Source: Actinomycetes bacterium
GTDB lineage: Bacteria; Actinomycetota; Actinomycetes; Propionibacteriales; Nocardioidaceae
Length of the DNA: 64,000 bases
Reading direction: 5' to 3'
Assembly (NCBI GenBank): GCA_023460975.1
Contig: JAEWOG010000092.1
Span: 124,001-188,000, forward strand
Part shown: positions 1 through 11,166 of the stretch, in pieces
Layout of the letters: each line of letters starts with the position of its first letter
Numbering within the stretch: position 1 is the stretch's first letter
Translations under genes and position numbers: made by a program
Notes under the pieces: generated by a model
What the model saw: only the letters and a program-made list of their open reading frames with translations
What the model was told of the DNA's origin: nothing
The model's database searches: none

Positions 1-3579
<3,579 letters not shown>

Positions 3580-3725
3580 GCTTCTCCTTCTCCGGGTTCT
3601 CCACGATAGGGCGCCGTCCATGCATCGGACACCCATTCCACATCGTGACACCCGGGCGGCGGGCAGCGTGAATCCCGGCCGTCGTGGGCTGGGCAAGAAG
3701 CGCCACGCGGCAGACCACGGCCGAT

Positions 3726-3731
3726 TAGGCT
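3726..3731 (+). promoter_or_regulatory. -10 box of a leaderless promoter (PAC2 gene)
   Basis: TAGGCT lies seven bases before GTG 3739. This spacing puts the transcript start at or next to the start codon, which explains why no ribosome binding site is visible. Confidence 0.6.
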
Positions 3732-3738
3732 CGGTCCG

Positions 3739-4584
3739 GTGATGTGGTTCGACGAGGTACCGGAACTGACCTCCCCCGTGGTCATCACCGCCTTCGAGGG
3801 GTGGAACGACGCGGCCGACGCGGCCAGCGGGCTCGTCGACCACCTCATTGACGTGTGGGACGCGCAGGTCGTCGCGGCCATCGACCCCGACGACTTCTAC
3901 GACTTCCAGGTCAACCGCCCCATCATCGGCACCGACGAGCGCGGCCACCGGCGGATCACCTGGCCCACGACACGGGTGTACGTGGCGCGCGGCCTGGACT
4001 TCGGTCGCGACGCGATCCTCGTGCGTGGCATCGAACCCAACATGCGGTGGCGTCAGTTCTGCTCGGAGATCCTCGCCGCCTGTGACGACATGGGCGCGAG
4101 CCTGTTCGTCACGCTGGGCGCGCTGCTCGCGGACACCCCGCACACCAGACCGCTGCCCGTGACCGGGTCGACGTCCGAACCCGAGATCATGGACCGACTC
4201 GTCATGGAGACGTCCAGCTATGAGGGACCGACCGGGATCGTGGGCGTCTTCAACGATGCCTGCCAACTGCTGGACCTCGCCACGGCCTCCTTCTGGGTCG
4301 CCGTGCCTCACTACGTCGCTCAGCCGCCGTGCCCCAAGGCCACGCTCTCCCTGCTGGGTCAGCTCGAGGAACTGCTCGAGGCCACGATCGAGCTGGGAGA
4401 CCTGCCCGAAGACGCTCGGGCCTGGGAGCGAGGGGTCGACGAAGTGGCGCAGGAGGACGAGGACGTCGCCGACTACATCCGGTCCTTGGAGGAGACCCGC
4501 GACACCGAGTCCCTGCCCGAAGCCACGGGGGACGCGATCGCGCGCGAGTTCGAGCGCTACCTCAAGCGGCGCAACGAACCCTGA
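3739..4584 (+). CDS. PAC2 family protein
   Basis: This 281-residue protein belongs to the PAC2 family, named after eukaryotic proteasome assembly chaperone 2; its biochemical role in actinobacteria is not established. It starts SPVVITAFEGWNDAADAASG, the usual opening of the family, and carries an acidic C-terminal third. It is transcribed divergently from metH and converges with mshC. Remembered mycobacterial order also places a PAC2 gene between metH and the mshC cluster, so the position is conserved rather than accidental. GTG 3739 is chosen because of the -10 box at 3726-3731. No proteasome gene is in the window. Confidence 0.88.
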   Translation: MMWFDEVPELTSPVVITAFEGWNDAADAASGLVDHLIDVWDAQVVAAIDPDDFYDFQVNRPIIGTDERGHRRITWPTTRVYVARGLDFGRDAILVRGIEPNMRWRQFCSEILAACDDMGASLFVTLGALLADTPHTRPLPVTGSTSEPEIMDRLVMETSSYEGPTGIVGVFNDACQLLDLATASFWVAVPHYVAQPPCPKATLSLLGQLEELLEATIELGDLPEDARAWERGVDEVAQEDEDVADYIRSLEETRDTESLPEATGDAIAREFERYLKRRNEP

Positions 4585-4600
4585 CCCGAATCAGGTCAGG
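4580..4600. terminator. Possible short hairpin between convergent genes
   Basis: CCTGACC (4580-4586) pairs with GGTCAGG (4594-4600) across a seven-base loop, and the stem includes the stop codon of the PAC2 gene. There is no T tract. It lies between the ends of the PAC2 gene and mshC and may serve both strands weakly. Confidence 0.35.
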
Positions 4601-4618
4601 CGGCGCTGAGCCCACGCA

Positions 4619-5860
4619 TCACAGCTGGAGGCCGAGAGCGGCGTCCAACAGTTGCATCACGGTCACCGCCGCGTCCGGGTCACTGGTGTCGGCCAGCCCG
4701 GTGGTGCCCAGCGTCGCGTCGACCCACTCCTGCACCCGTACGAGGGCTGCCGGAGCGTTGAGATCATCGGCCAGAGCCGCGAGAACGTCCGTCACGACGG
4801 AAGCGGCCGGCGCACCGGCCCCCAGAGCCAGCGCCTTGCGCCACTGCTGCACCGTGTCGACGGCGTCCCACAACTGGTCATCGGTCCACTCCCAGTCGCT
4901 GCGGTAGTGGTGGCGCAACAGCACCGTACGAATGGCCATGGGGTCGACATCGCTGTTGCGCAGGGCCGAGACGAACACCAGGTTGCCCTTGGACTTGGAC
5001 ATCTTCTCGCCGTCGTAGGCCACCATGCCGGCGTGCACGTACGCGCGGGCGAACGACGTCCCCGGGTGCGCCACCTGGCCCTCCCCGGCACACATCTCGT
5101 GGTGCGGGAACACCAGGTCACTGCCCCCGCCCTGGACGTCGAAGTCGGTGCCCAGATGGGTCTGGGCGATCGCGGTGCACTCGACGTGCCAACCGGGTCG
5201 CCCGGGGCCGAAGGGGCTCTCCCAGCTCGGTTCGCCGGGTCGCTTCGCCAGCCACAACAGGCAGTCCAGCGGGTCGCGCTTGCCGGCGCGCTCGGGGTCT
5301 CCGCCCCGCTCGCCGAAGATCTGGAGCATGGTCTCGCGGTCCCAGCCCGAGACCTCGCCGAATCGCGGGTCCGCCGCGACGGAGTAGTAGAGGTCGCCGT
5401 CCACCTCGTAGACGGCCCCCTCCTCGCGCAGACGCTCGATGAGCGCGATGACGAGCGGGATCGACTCCACCGCGCCCACGTACGAGTCAGGCGCCAGGAC
5501 CCGCAGCGCCTCCATGTCCGTGCGGAAGAGCTCCGTCTCGCGCTCAGCCAGCTCGACCCAGTCGATCTTCACCTTGGTGGCGCGTTCGAGCAACGGGTCG
5601 TCGACGTCGGTCACGTTCTGCACGTACGTCACGTCGTGGCCGGCGCTGCGCCACGCACGGTTGAGCAGGTCGAACGCGATGTAGGTGGCGGCGTGCCCCA
5701 TGTGCGTGGCGTCATACGGAGTGATGCCGCACACGTACATCCGCGCCATGTCAGCGCGCGGCTCGGTGAGCACGACTTCGCGCGCCGAGGAGTCGAAGAG
5801 TCGAACGGCAGGGCCCGTGACGGGCAACTGGGGAACGACAGGAGATGTCCACGCGCGCAT
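4619..5860 (-). CDS. mshC: Mycothiol cysteine ligase MshC
   Basis: MshC joins L-cysteine, activated as cysteinyl-AMP, to the amino group of GlcN-inositol, the third enzymatic step of mycothiol synthesis. The 413-residue protein is a paralogue of cysteinyl-tRNA synthetase: zinc ligand Cys44, the HIGH-type motif TPYDATHMGHA at 47-57, a second zinc segment GWHVECTA, FPHHE, and KMSKSKGN near residue 290. It lacks the long anticodon-binding C-terminus of a real CysS. ATG 5860 is chosen because TAGGCT (5868-5873) is seven bases upstream. It lies 67 bases downstream of the kinase-like gene, so it may be read from both that operon and its own promoter. Confidence 0.96.
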   Translation of the reverse strand: MRAWTSPVVPQLPVTGPAVRLFDSSAREVVLTEPRADMARMYVCGITPYDATHMGHAATYIAFDLLNRAWRSAGHDVTYVQNVTDVDDPLLERATKVKIDWVELAERETELFRTDMEALRVLAPDSYVGAVESIPLVIALIERLREEGAVYEVDGDLYYSVAADPRFGEVSGWDRETMLQIFGERGGDPERAGKRDPLDCLLWLAKRPGEPSWESPFGPGRPGWHVECTAIAQTHLGTDFDVQGGGSDLVFPHHEMCAGEGQVAHPGTSFARAYVHAGMVAYDGEKMSKSKGNLVFVSALRNSDVDPMAIRTVLLRHHYRSDWEWTDDQLWDAVDTVQQWRKALALGAGAPAASVVTDVLAALADDLNAPAALVRVQEWVDATLGTTGLADTSDPDAAVTVMQLLDAALGLQL

Positions 5861-5867
5861 GGAGCGA

Positions 5868-5873
5868 AGCCTA
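5868..5873 (-). promoter_or_regulatory. -10 box of a leaderless promoter (mshC)
   Basis: TAGGCT on the minus strand is seven bases before ATG 5860. There is no purine-rich ribosome binding site in between, so leaderless translation decides this start over the in-frame TTG at 5878. Confidence 0.55.
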
Positions 5874-5927
5874 ACCAAGCCGTCCCCAGACCAGCGCGGG
5901 ACTCCTCCCCCGACGCCTGCGGATGCG

Positions 5928-6710
5928 TCAGAACGGCGGCCAGGGAATCACGGGCCACTCCTCGCCGGGCAGCGGAAAGGTGCCCGCCGCCGCAAGCGCC
6001 GCGATCCGCTGAGCGAACGCCGTGATCTCCTCCTCGCTGATCAGCTCGAGCAGGTGTGCACCCAACTCGCCCTGCACTGCATCAGAGAGACGCCCGAGGC
6101 CTGCGGTCTCGTCCACGTCCAGCGGCGCTCCGCCCCATCCCCACAGCACGGTGCGGAGTTTGGGTTCGACGTGGAAGGTCAGGCCGTGGTCCACCCCGTA
6201 CCGGTGCCCGTCCGTCATCTCGAGCACGTGGCCGCCCTTGCGATCCGCGTTGTTGGTCACCACGTCGAACAAGGCCATGCGTCGCAGCGCCGCGGAGTCC
6301 TCGTGGACCAGCACGACCGGACGGTCCTGGCCGTCGATCCCCTCGAAGACGGGCAGCATCCCCGGCGTGGGCTCGCCCGCGGGAGCCAGCGCGACAGCCG
6401 CTTGGTCCGGATCCGGCTCCTGCCACTCCTGGATCATGCCGAGACCGTGCGGACCCTCGCCCAACCACGTCAGGGGCACCACCCTCCACCCGAGCGCCTC
6501 GGACACCAGGTAGGCCGCCACCTCGCGGCCCGCCAGCGTGCCGTCGGGGAAGTCCCACAGCGGGCGCTCGCCTCGTACGGGTTTGTAGACGACCTGGCGC
6601 TCGCCCAGCTCGCCCACGAACGTCGCGTTGGATGCCGGCATGACGCGCCCGACCAGGCGAAGATCCCCGGTCAGCGCCTCAGGGATCACGGCGACGGAAC
6701 CCGTTGGCAC
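5928..6710 (-). CDS. SCO1664-family kinase-like protein
   Basis: This 260-residue protein belongs to the actinobacterial SCO1664 family, distantly related to PI3/4-kinase and HipA-like folds. Visible kinase-like elements are VVYKPVRGERPLWDFP (a nucleotide-binding lysine), a catalytic-loop-like NNADRKGGH and a metal-binding-like VDHG. The substrate is not known. The reading frame overlaps the end of the DUF3090 gene by 32 bases if GTG 6710 is used; GTG 6689 (overlap 11) is the alternative. It sits in the conserved run phosphatase-DUF3090-SCO1664-mshC, so a link to mycothiol or redox metabolism is a context-based guess. Confidence 0.85.
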   Translation of the reverse strand: MPTGSVAVIPEALTGDLRLVGRVMPASNATFVGELGERQVVYKPVRGERPLWDFPDGTLAGREVAAYLVSEALGWRVVPLTWLGEGPHGLGMIQEWQEPDPDQAAVALAPAGEPTPGMLPVFEGIDGQDRPVVLVHEDSAALRRMALFDVVTNNADRKGGHVLEMTDGHRYGVDHGLTFHVEPKLRTVLWGWGGAPLDVDETAGLGRLSDAVQGELGAHLLELISEEEITAFAQRIAALAAAGTFPLPGEEWPVIPWPPF

Positions 6711-7254
6711 GCACGCAGAGGTGACCGCTCGGGTCGATCGGGGAACCGCAGAAGGGACAGTCGGGCCTGCCCGCTCCGAGGACGCTCCGCGCCCGCTCCA
6801 CGAAGGCTCGCGCCGGCCCGGGGGCGAGTCGTACGACCATCAGCTCGTCGGGAGTCTCCGCCTCGGGGTGCGGCTCACCGGTTGTCTCATCGATCAGCTC
6901 GTGGTCGGTGGGACCGAACACCTCGATGACGATCACCTCGGCCTCGGGGTCCCAGGAGAGCGTCATGGTGCCCGCCCGGAACTCCTCCTCGATCGGCGAC
7001 TCCAACGGAGCCGTGTCCACCAGGGAGTGCGGAGCCACGGCGGGGATGAGCGCGGAGTGATCCTCCTGGGCCATGAGTTCGTCGAGCAGCTCGTCCACGC
7101 GCTCGGCCAGCGCCTGCACCTGTTGCTTCTCCAGGGCAACCGACGTCATCCGAGCACCCAGCCGCGCCTGCAGGAAGAACGTGCGCTGACCGGGCGGTCC
7201 GACAGTGCCCGCGACGAACCGCTCGGGTGGGTCGTAGGAGTGCATCACTGGCAT
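6679..7254 (-). CDS. DUF3090 family protein
   Basis: This is a 191-residue DUF3090 protein of unknown function, close to the usual family length of about 190. The N-terminus (SYDPPERFVAGTVGPPGQR) and a C-terminal zinc-knuckle-like stretch, CPFCGSPIDPSGHLC, are family features; the paired CxxC and HxxC could bind zinc. It follows the histidine phosphatase gene by 10 bases. A TAGGGT box (7262-7267) overlaps the stop codon of that gene and lies seven bases before ATG 7254, so DUF3090 and the genes behind it may also have their own leaderless promoter. Confidence 0.9.
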   Translation of the reverse strand: MPVMHSYDPPERFVAGTVGPPGQRTFFLQARLGARMTSVALEKQQVQALAERVDELLDELMAQEDHSALIPAVAPHSLVDTAPLESPIEEEFRAGTMTLSWDPEAEVIVIEVFGPTDHELIDETTGEPHPEAETPDELMVVRLAPGPARAFVERARSVLGAGRPDCPFCGSPIDPSGHLCVRANGFRRRDP

Positions 7255-7264
7255 GGGTTCCACC

Positions 7265-8017
7265 CTAGGCCCCCGGCACGAGGGGCTGCGGCCCCGCGCC
7301 GCCGCCCACCGTCTCGTCGGGGTCGGGCACCTCGTGGCTGCCATTCGCGGCCGACGGCTCCTGCGCTGCCCCGGACTCCTGGGGTGGCTGCAACCACCCC
7401 AAGGACCCCGCGTGGCTGTTGATGCAGACCACGTGCGGGCGCTGCTCCCCGTACCGCACCACCGAGACCGAGGCGGGGTCGATCGCCAGCCGCTGGAAGG
7501 TGTCGAGGTGCATGCCGAGGGCATCGGCCAGGACGGACTTGATGATGTCGCCGTGGCTGACGGCGAGCCAGACCGCGCCGCTGCCTGCCGAGGCCGTCAC
7601 CTCAGCATCGATGCGTCGCACCGCGTCGACAGCGCGGTGCGCCATTCCCCGCAGCGACTCACCCTCGGGAAAGACTGCGTGGCTCGGCTGCCGCTGGACG
7701 GTGGCCCACAGGGGCTCAGTGGCGAGCTCCTTGAGGGGGCGTCCCTGCCACGTGCCGTAGTCGCACTCCGCCAGCCCGGCCTCGATGCGTACGGCGGGGG
7801 CTGCCCGCTCTCCGAGCGCGAGGCGGGTGGTCTCCCGACACCGGGCCATCGGGCTGCTGACGACTTCGCTGAGGGTGAGGTCTTCGAGTCGTTCGGCGAC
7901 GAGCGTGGCTTGCGCCCGGCCAACGGAGTCAAGGTGAACCCCGGGCAGACGGCCCGCGAGCACCCCACTCGCGTTCGCGGTGGTCCGACCGTGGCGCAGC
8001 AGGATCACGGTTGCCAT
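7265..8017 (-). CDS. Histidine phosphatase family protein (MSMEG_4193 type)
   Basis: A 250-residue member of the histidine phosphatase (phosphoglycerate mutase-like) superfamily. The catalytic signature LLRHGRTTAN is at residues 6-15 and the second histidine is in VSHGDIIK. The family is annotated as a putative phosphomutase but the substrate is unknown. The last 45 or so residues are rich in Pro, Gly and acidic residues and look unstructured. It heads the operon phosphatase-DUF3090-SCO1664 (and perhaps mshC). ATG 8017 is chosen because a TAGGGT box lies seven bases upstream; only 32 bases separate it from the divergent CorA-type gene. Confidence 0.88.
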   Translation of the reverse strand: MATVILLRHGRTTANASGVLAGRLPGVHLDSVGRAQATLVAERLEDLTLSEVVSSPMARCRETTRLALGERAAPAVRIEAGLAECDYGTWQGRPLKELATEPLWATVQRQPSHAVFPEGESLRGMAHRAVDAVRRIDAEVTASAGSGAVWLAVSHGDIIKSVLADALGMHLDTFQRLAIDPASVSVVRYGEQRPHVVCINSHAGSLGWLQPPQESGAAQEPSAANGSHEVPDPDETVGGGAGPQPLVPGA

Positions 8018-8024
8018 GATCGGC

Positions 8025-8043
8025 ACCCTAGTGCCACTAGCCT
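8025..8043. promoter_or_regulatory. Back-to-back -10 boxes of two divergent leaderless genes
   Basis: TAGGGT on the minus strand (8025-8030) is seven bases before ATG 8017, and TAGCCT on the plus strand (8038-8043) is six bases before GTG 8050. Both promoters fit in 32 intergenic bases, so their -35 regions must lie inside the opposite coding sequence. Confidence 0.6.
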
Positions 8044-8049
8044 GAGGCC

Positions 8050-9024
8050 GTGCTTCTCGACGACGTGATGGTCATCGACGGCACGGTGGTCCCCCATGAG
8101 GGAGCACCGTGCAGCAGGCCCACGCGCCGGGCCCCCCACGTGGCCGGCGCGTACCAATGGCTCACCCTCGCCGAACCGACCCAGGACGAGCTCGCACCGC
8201 TGATCTCGGAGTTCGCGATCCACCCTGTGGCCGTGGAGGACGCTGGCGAGGAGCACCAGCGCGCCAAGGTCGAGGCGTACGGCGACGTGGCGCTCATCGT
8301 GCTCAAGACGTTGCGCCACGTCGACGGCGACGAGCGGTTGCGTGTCGGTGAGGTCAACCTGTTCATCGGCAGCGACTTCGGGATCTGCGTCCTGCACGGC
8401 GACGCCGTGCGCAACGGGCCCGGCGATGTCCTGCGTGGTCTCGGCCAGGAGTTCCTGGCACGAGGTCCGCTGGGGGCGGCGTACGCCGTCGTGGACGCAG
8501 TCGTGGACGCCTACGAACTGCTCGCCGAGGATCTGACCACGCTCGCCGACGAGCTCGACGTCGATGTCTTCGACTCCGGGATCGACCACCTCCCGGCGAT
8601 CCACACGCTCAAACGGCGGCTCTCGGCGCTCCGCCGTGCCGCGTTGCCCCTCGAGGAGCCGCTGCACCGCACGATCGTCGCGCCCAACTCCGTGGTCTCC
8701 GAAGCCCTCAAGCCGTACTTCGGCGACGTCGTGGACCACCTGCGCCGGCTCGAGGACCAGCTCGTGCACCTCGACGGGGTGGTTGCCATGTGCTTCGACG
8801 TCTACGCCACGCAGATCTCGTTGCGCCAGAACGAGGACATGCGGCGCATCTCCGCGTGGGCCGCGCTCGTCCTGGTGCCGACGCTGGTCGCCGGGATCTA
8901 CGGCATGAACTTCCACTTCATGCCCGAGCTGACCTGGAAGTACGGCTACCTCTGGGCCCTCAGCCTGATGGCGGTGGCAGTCGGCGTGCTCTGGGTCCTG
9001 CTCAAGCGCTTCAAGTGGCTGTGA
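8050..9024 (+). CDS. CorA-family magnesium/cobalt channel
   Basis: A 324-residue inner-membrane channel of the CorA/MIT family for Mg2+ or related divalent cations. A long soluble N-terminal domain is followed by two C-terminal membrane helices; the first ends in the family signature GIYGMNFHFMPEL and the second (YLWALSLMAVAVGVLWVLLKRF) is followed by a basic tail, as in CorA pentamers. The start GTG 8050 is favoured by TAGCCT six bases upstream; ATG 8068 is also in frame. It converges with uppP, leaving only 10 bases between the two stop codons. Confidence 0.93.
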   Translation: MLLDDVMVIDGTVVPHEGAPCSRPTRRAPHVAGAYQWLTLAEPTQDELAPLISEFAIHPVAVEDAGEEHQRAKVEAYGDVALIVLKTLRHVDGDERLRVGEVNLFIGSDFGICVLHGDAVRNGPGDVLRGLGQEFLARGPLGAAYAVVDAVVDAYELLAEDLTTLADELDVDVFDSGIDHLPAIHTLKRRLSALRRAALPLEEPLHRTIVAPNSVVSEALKPYFGDVVDHLRRLEDQLVHLDGVVAMCFDVYATQISLRQNEDMRRISAWAALVLVPTLVAGIYGMNFHFMPELTWKYGYLWALSLMAVAVGVLWVLLKRFKWL

Positions 9025-9034
9025 GCCGACAGCG

Positions 9035-9862
9035 TCAGGACGCGATCAGCACCCCGGTGCCGAGCAGGGCCATCGTGGCCAGGCCGAGGGCCACGCGGTA
9101 GAAGACGAACGGCGTGTAGGAGCGGGTCGAGACCCACTTGAGGAGCCACGCGATGGCCGCGTACCCGACCACGAAGGACACCACGGTCGCGAGGATCGTG
9201 GGACCCCACCCGTACGCGTTGTCACCGTGCGGGATCTCCTTGAGCTCGAACAGACCCGCTCCCACCACGGCGGGGATCGCCAGCAGGAAGGCGAACCGCG
9301 TGGCGGCCTCGCGCTCGTAGCCCAGCGCCCGCCCCATCGAGATCGTGGCGCCGCTGCGCGACACCCCGGGGATCAGTGCTGCTGCTTGGGCCAGGCCCAT
9401 CAACACGCTGTCACGCAGGGTCAGCGTTCCGATCCCCCGGTTGTTCTTGCTCATGCGGTCCGCGAAGCCGAGGACCACACCCATGACCACCAGTGCGGTC
9501 GCGGTGATCCACAGGTTGCGGAAGTCCTTCTCGATGAGGTCCTTGAGGAGAACGCCCAGCACCACGATCGGCAGGGACCCCACGATGATGAACCAGCCCA
9601 TGCGCGCATCGAAGTGACCCCGCCACTGCGGCTGGAACAGCGACCGCACCCAGGCGCTGGCGATGCGCCAGATGTCCTTGCGGAAGTAGATGAGGACGGC
9701 GAGTTCGGTGCCGATCTGGATGACGGCCGTGAACGCTGCGCCGGGGTCTCCCCAGCCGAAGAGTTCGGGGAAGATCCGCAGGTGCGCGCTGCTGGAGATC
9801 GGGAGGAACTCCGTGAGCCCTTGAATGGTCCCGAGGACGACTGCTTTGAGGAGATCCCACAC
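9035..9862 (-). CDS. uppP: Undecaprenyl-diphosphatase
   Basis: UppP removes a phosphate from undecaprenyl pyrophosphate to recycle the lipid carrier for peptidoglycan and other wall polymers. The 275-residue membrane protein carries both family motifs, LTEFLPISSSAHL near the N-terminus and PGVSRSGATIS in the middle, with about eight hydrophobic segments. The open frame extends far upstream, but those residues have no membrane character; GTG 9862 gives the family start (VWDLLKAVVLGTIQGLTEF) and has AGGA nine bases upstream, which is also part of a TAGGAT box. Family length is about 270 to 290. Confidence 0.96.
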   Translation of the reverse strand: MWDLLKAVVLGTIQGLTEFLPISSSAHLRIFPELFGWGDPGAAFTAVIQIGTELAVLIYFRKDIWRIASAWVRSLFQPQWRGHFDARMGWFIIVGSLPIVVLGVLLKDLIEKDFRNLWITATALVVMGVVLGFADRMSKNNRGIGTLTLRDSVLMGLAQAAALIPGVSRSGATISMGRALGYEREAATRFAFLLAIPAVVGAGLFELKEIPHGDNAYGWGPTILATVVSFVVGYAAIAWLLKWVSTRSYTPFVFYRVALGLATMALLGTGVLIAS

Positions 9863-9948
9863 GTCGCGAAATCCTACGCATGGCGACGCCGCGCACGTGG
9901 ATCGACGCCCGCGCGGCGAGCCGTGTCCCCCGGCGTGGTGCGCGTGAC

Positions 9949-9954
9949 TAATCT
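9949..9954 (+). promoter_or_regulatory. -10 box of a leaderless promoter (aldo/keto reductase)
   Basis: TAATCT lies seven bases before ATG 9962 and there is no ribosome binding site between them. Confidence 0.55.
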
Positions 9955-9961
9955 TCAGCGC

Positions 9962-10909
9962 ATGCAGCAGCGCGCACTCGGCGACACCGGCCTGCGGGTC
10001 TCCCGCCTGGCTCTGGGCACGATGACCTGGGGACGTGACACCGACGAGCACGAGGCGCGCGACCAGTTGCGCGACTTCGTCGACGCGGGCGGGACTCTGC
10101 TGGACACCGCCGCGGGCTACGGCGACGGGGCCAGCGAGGAGCTCATCGGCAGCCTGCTGGGCGACGTCGTCTCCCGCGACGACGTCGTCGTGGCCACCAA
10201 GGCCGGCATTTCGCGTCGTACGGGCGAGCGGGTCACGAACACCTCGCGCGGGAGTCTGCTGCGCACGCTGGACGCGTCGCTTGCCCGCCTCGGGGTCGAC
10301 CACGTCGATCTGTGGCAGGTCCACGTGTGGACCGACGAGACGCCCCTGGACGAAACGCTCAGCGCGCTCGACCTCGCGGTCTCCTCCGGCCGCGCACAGT
10401 ACGTCGGGGTGTCCAACTACAGCGGCTGGCAGACAGCCCAGGCCGCCACGTGGCAACGAGCCGTCGCCGGCCGGTTCCCGCTCGCATCGACCCAGGTGGA
10501 GTACTCCCTGGTCAATCGTGGGGTCGAGCACGAGGTCCTGCCGGCCGCCGAGGCCATGGGCATGGGCGTGCTTCCGTGGTCCCCGTTGGGCCGCGGCGTG
10601 CTCACCGGCAAGTACCGAACGGGGATCCCCAGCGACTCGCGCGCCGCGACCGACCACTTCGGGCGCTTCGTGGGTGCATACATGGACGAGCGCAGCCGCG
10701 GCATCGTCGAGGCGGTCGCTCGCGCAGCCGAGGGTTTGGGCTGGTCCCCCCTCCAGGTGGCGCTCGCCTGGGTGCGCGACCGCCCCGGCGTCACCGCCCC
10801 GATCGTCGGGGCCCGTACGGCTGCGCAGTTGCGCCCGGCGCTGGATGCAGAGACGTTGGCGCTGCCACCCCAGATCGCCGACGCCCTCGACGACGTGTCG
10901 GCGGAGTGA
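9962..10909 (+). CDS. Aldo/keto reductase
   Basis: A 315-residue NADPH-dependent oxidoreductase of the aldo/keto reductase superfamily; the natural substrate cannot be read from sequence. The (beta/alpha)8 features are present: LDTAAGYGDGASEELIG contains the catalytic Asp and Tyr, VVATKAGI the catalytic Lys, and DLWQVHVW the His; QVEYSLVNR and VTAPIVGARTAAQL match the cofactor-binding end. It lies two bases upstream of a DUF5703 gene and is probably co-transcribed with it. Divergent from uppP across 99 bases. Confidence 0.93.
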   Translation: MQQRALGDTGLRVSRLALGTMTWGRDTDEHEARDQLRDFVDAGGTLLDTAAGYGDGASEELIGSLLGDVVSRDDVVVATKAGISRRTGERVTNTSRGSLLRTLDASLARLGVDHVDLWQVHVWTDETPLDETLSALDLAVSSGRAQYVGVSNYSGWQTAQAATWQRAVAGRFPLASTQVEYSLVNRGVEHEVLPAAEAMGMGVLPWSPLGRGVLTGKYRTGIPSDSRAATDHFGRFVGAYMDERSRGIVEAVARAAEGLGWSPLQVALAWVRDRPGVTAPIVGARTAAQLRPALDAETLALPPQIADALDDVSAE

Positions 10910-10911
10910 CG

Positions 10912-11136
10912 ATGAGCCGGGCGTTGCGTCGGCCCCCTGCCCGGGGGGTGGAGTGGGAGTTCGAAACGGTGGTGCTCCCCCGCGACCTGTCTCGTTCGGT
11001 GGTCACCAGCATCCTCATCGAGCGGGCCGAGCAGGGCGGCTGGGAACTGGCGCGCCATCGCATCAGCAGCGATGGCATCCGGCGCGTGGTGCTGCGCCGC
11101 AAGATCATCCGCCAGCGCCTGACCTTGGGAGTCTGA
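10912..11136 (+). CDS. DUF5703 family small protein
   Basis: A 74-residue basic protein of the actinobacterial DUF5703 family, function unknown. The recognisable core is WEFETVVLPRDLSR followed by AEQGGWELARHRI and a C-terminus of alternating Arg/Leu (RRVVLRRKIIRQR), which could bind nucleic acid or a partner. ATG 10912 comes two bases after the stop of the aldo/keto reductase, so translation is probably coupled. It converges with the M20 peptidase gene. Confidence 0.82.
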   Translation: MSRALRRPPARGVEWEFETVVLPRDLSRSVVTSILIERAEQGGWELARHRISSDGIRRVVLRRKIIRQRLTLGV

Positions 11137-11166
11137 GGCGGATCTCGCCACGCTGAGCAGGCGGCG

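Noticed and set aside
3580..3738. A cobalamin or SAM riboswitch upstream of metH
   Set aside because: The gap is only 159 bases and I found neither a B12-box-like GCCACTG nor a plausible long-range fold.
9863..10657. N-terminal extension of uppP by about 265 residues
   Set aside because: The extension is antisense to the aldo/keto reductase, has no membrane segments, and UppP proteins start at VWDLLKAVVLG-type sequence.
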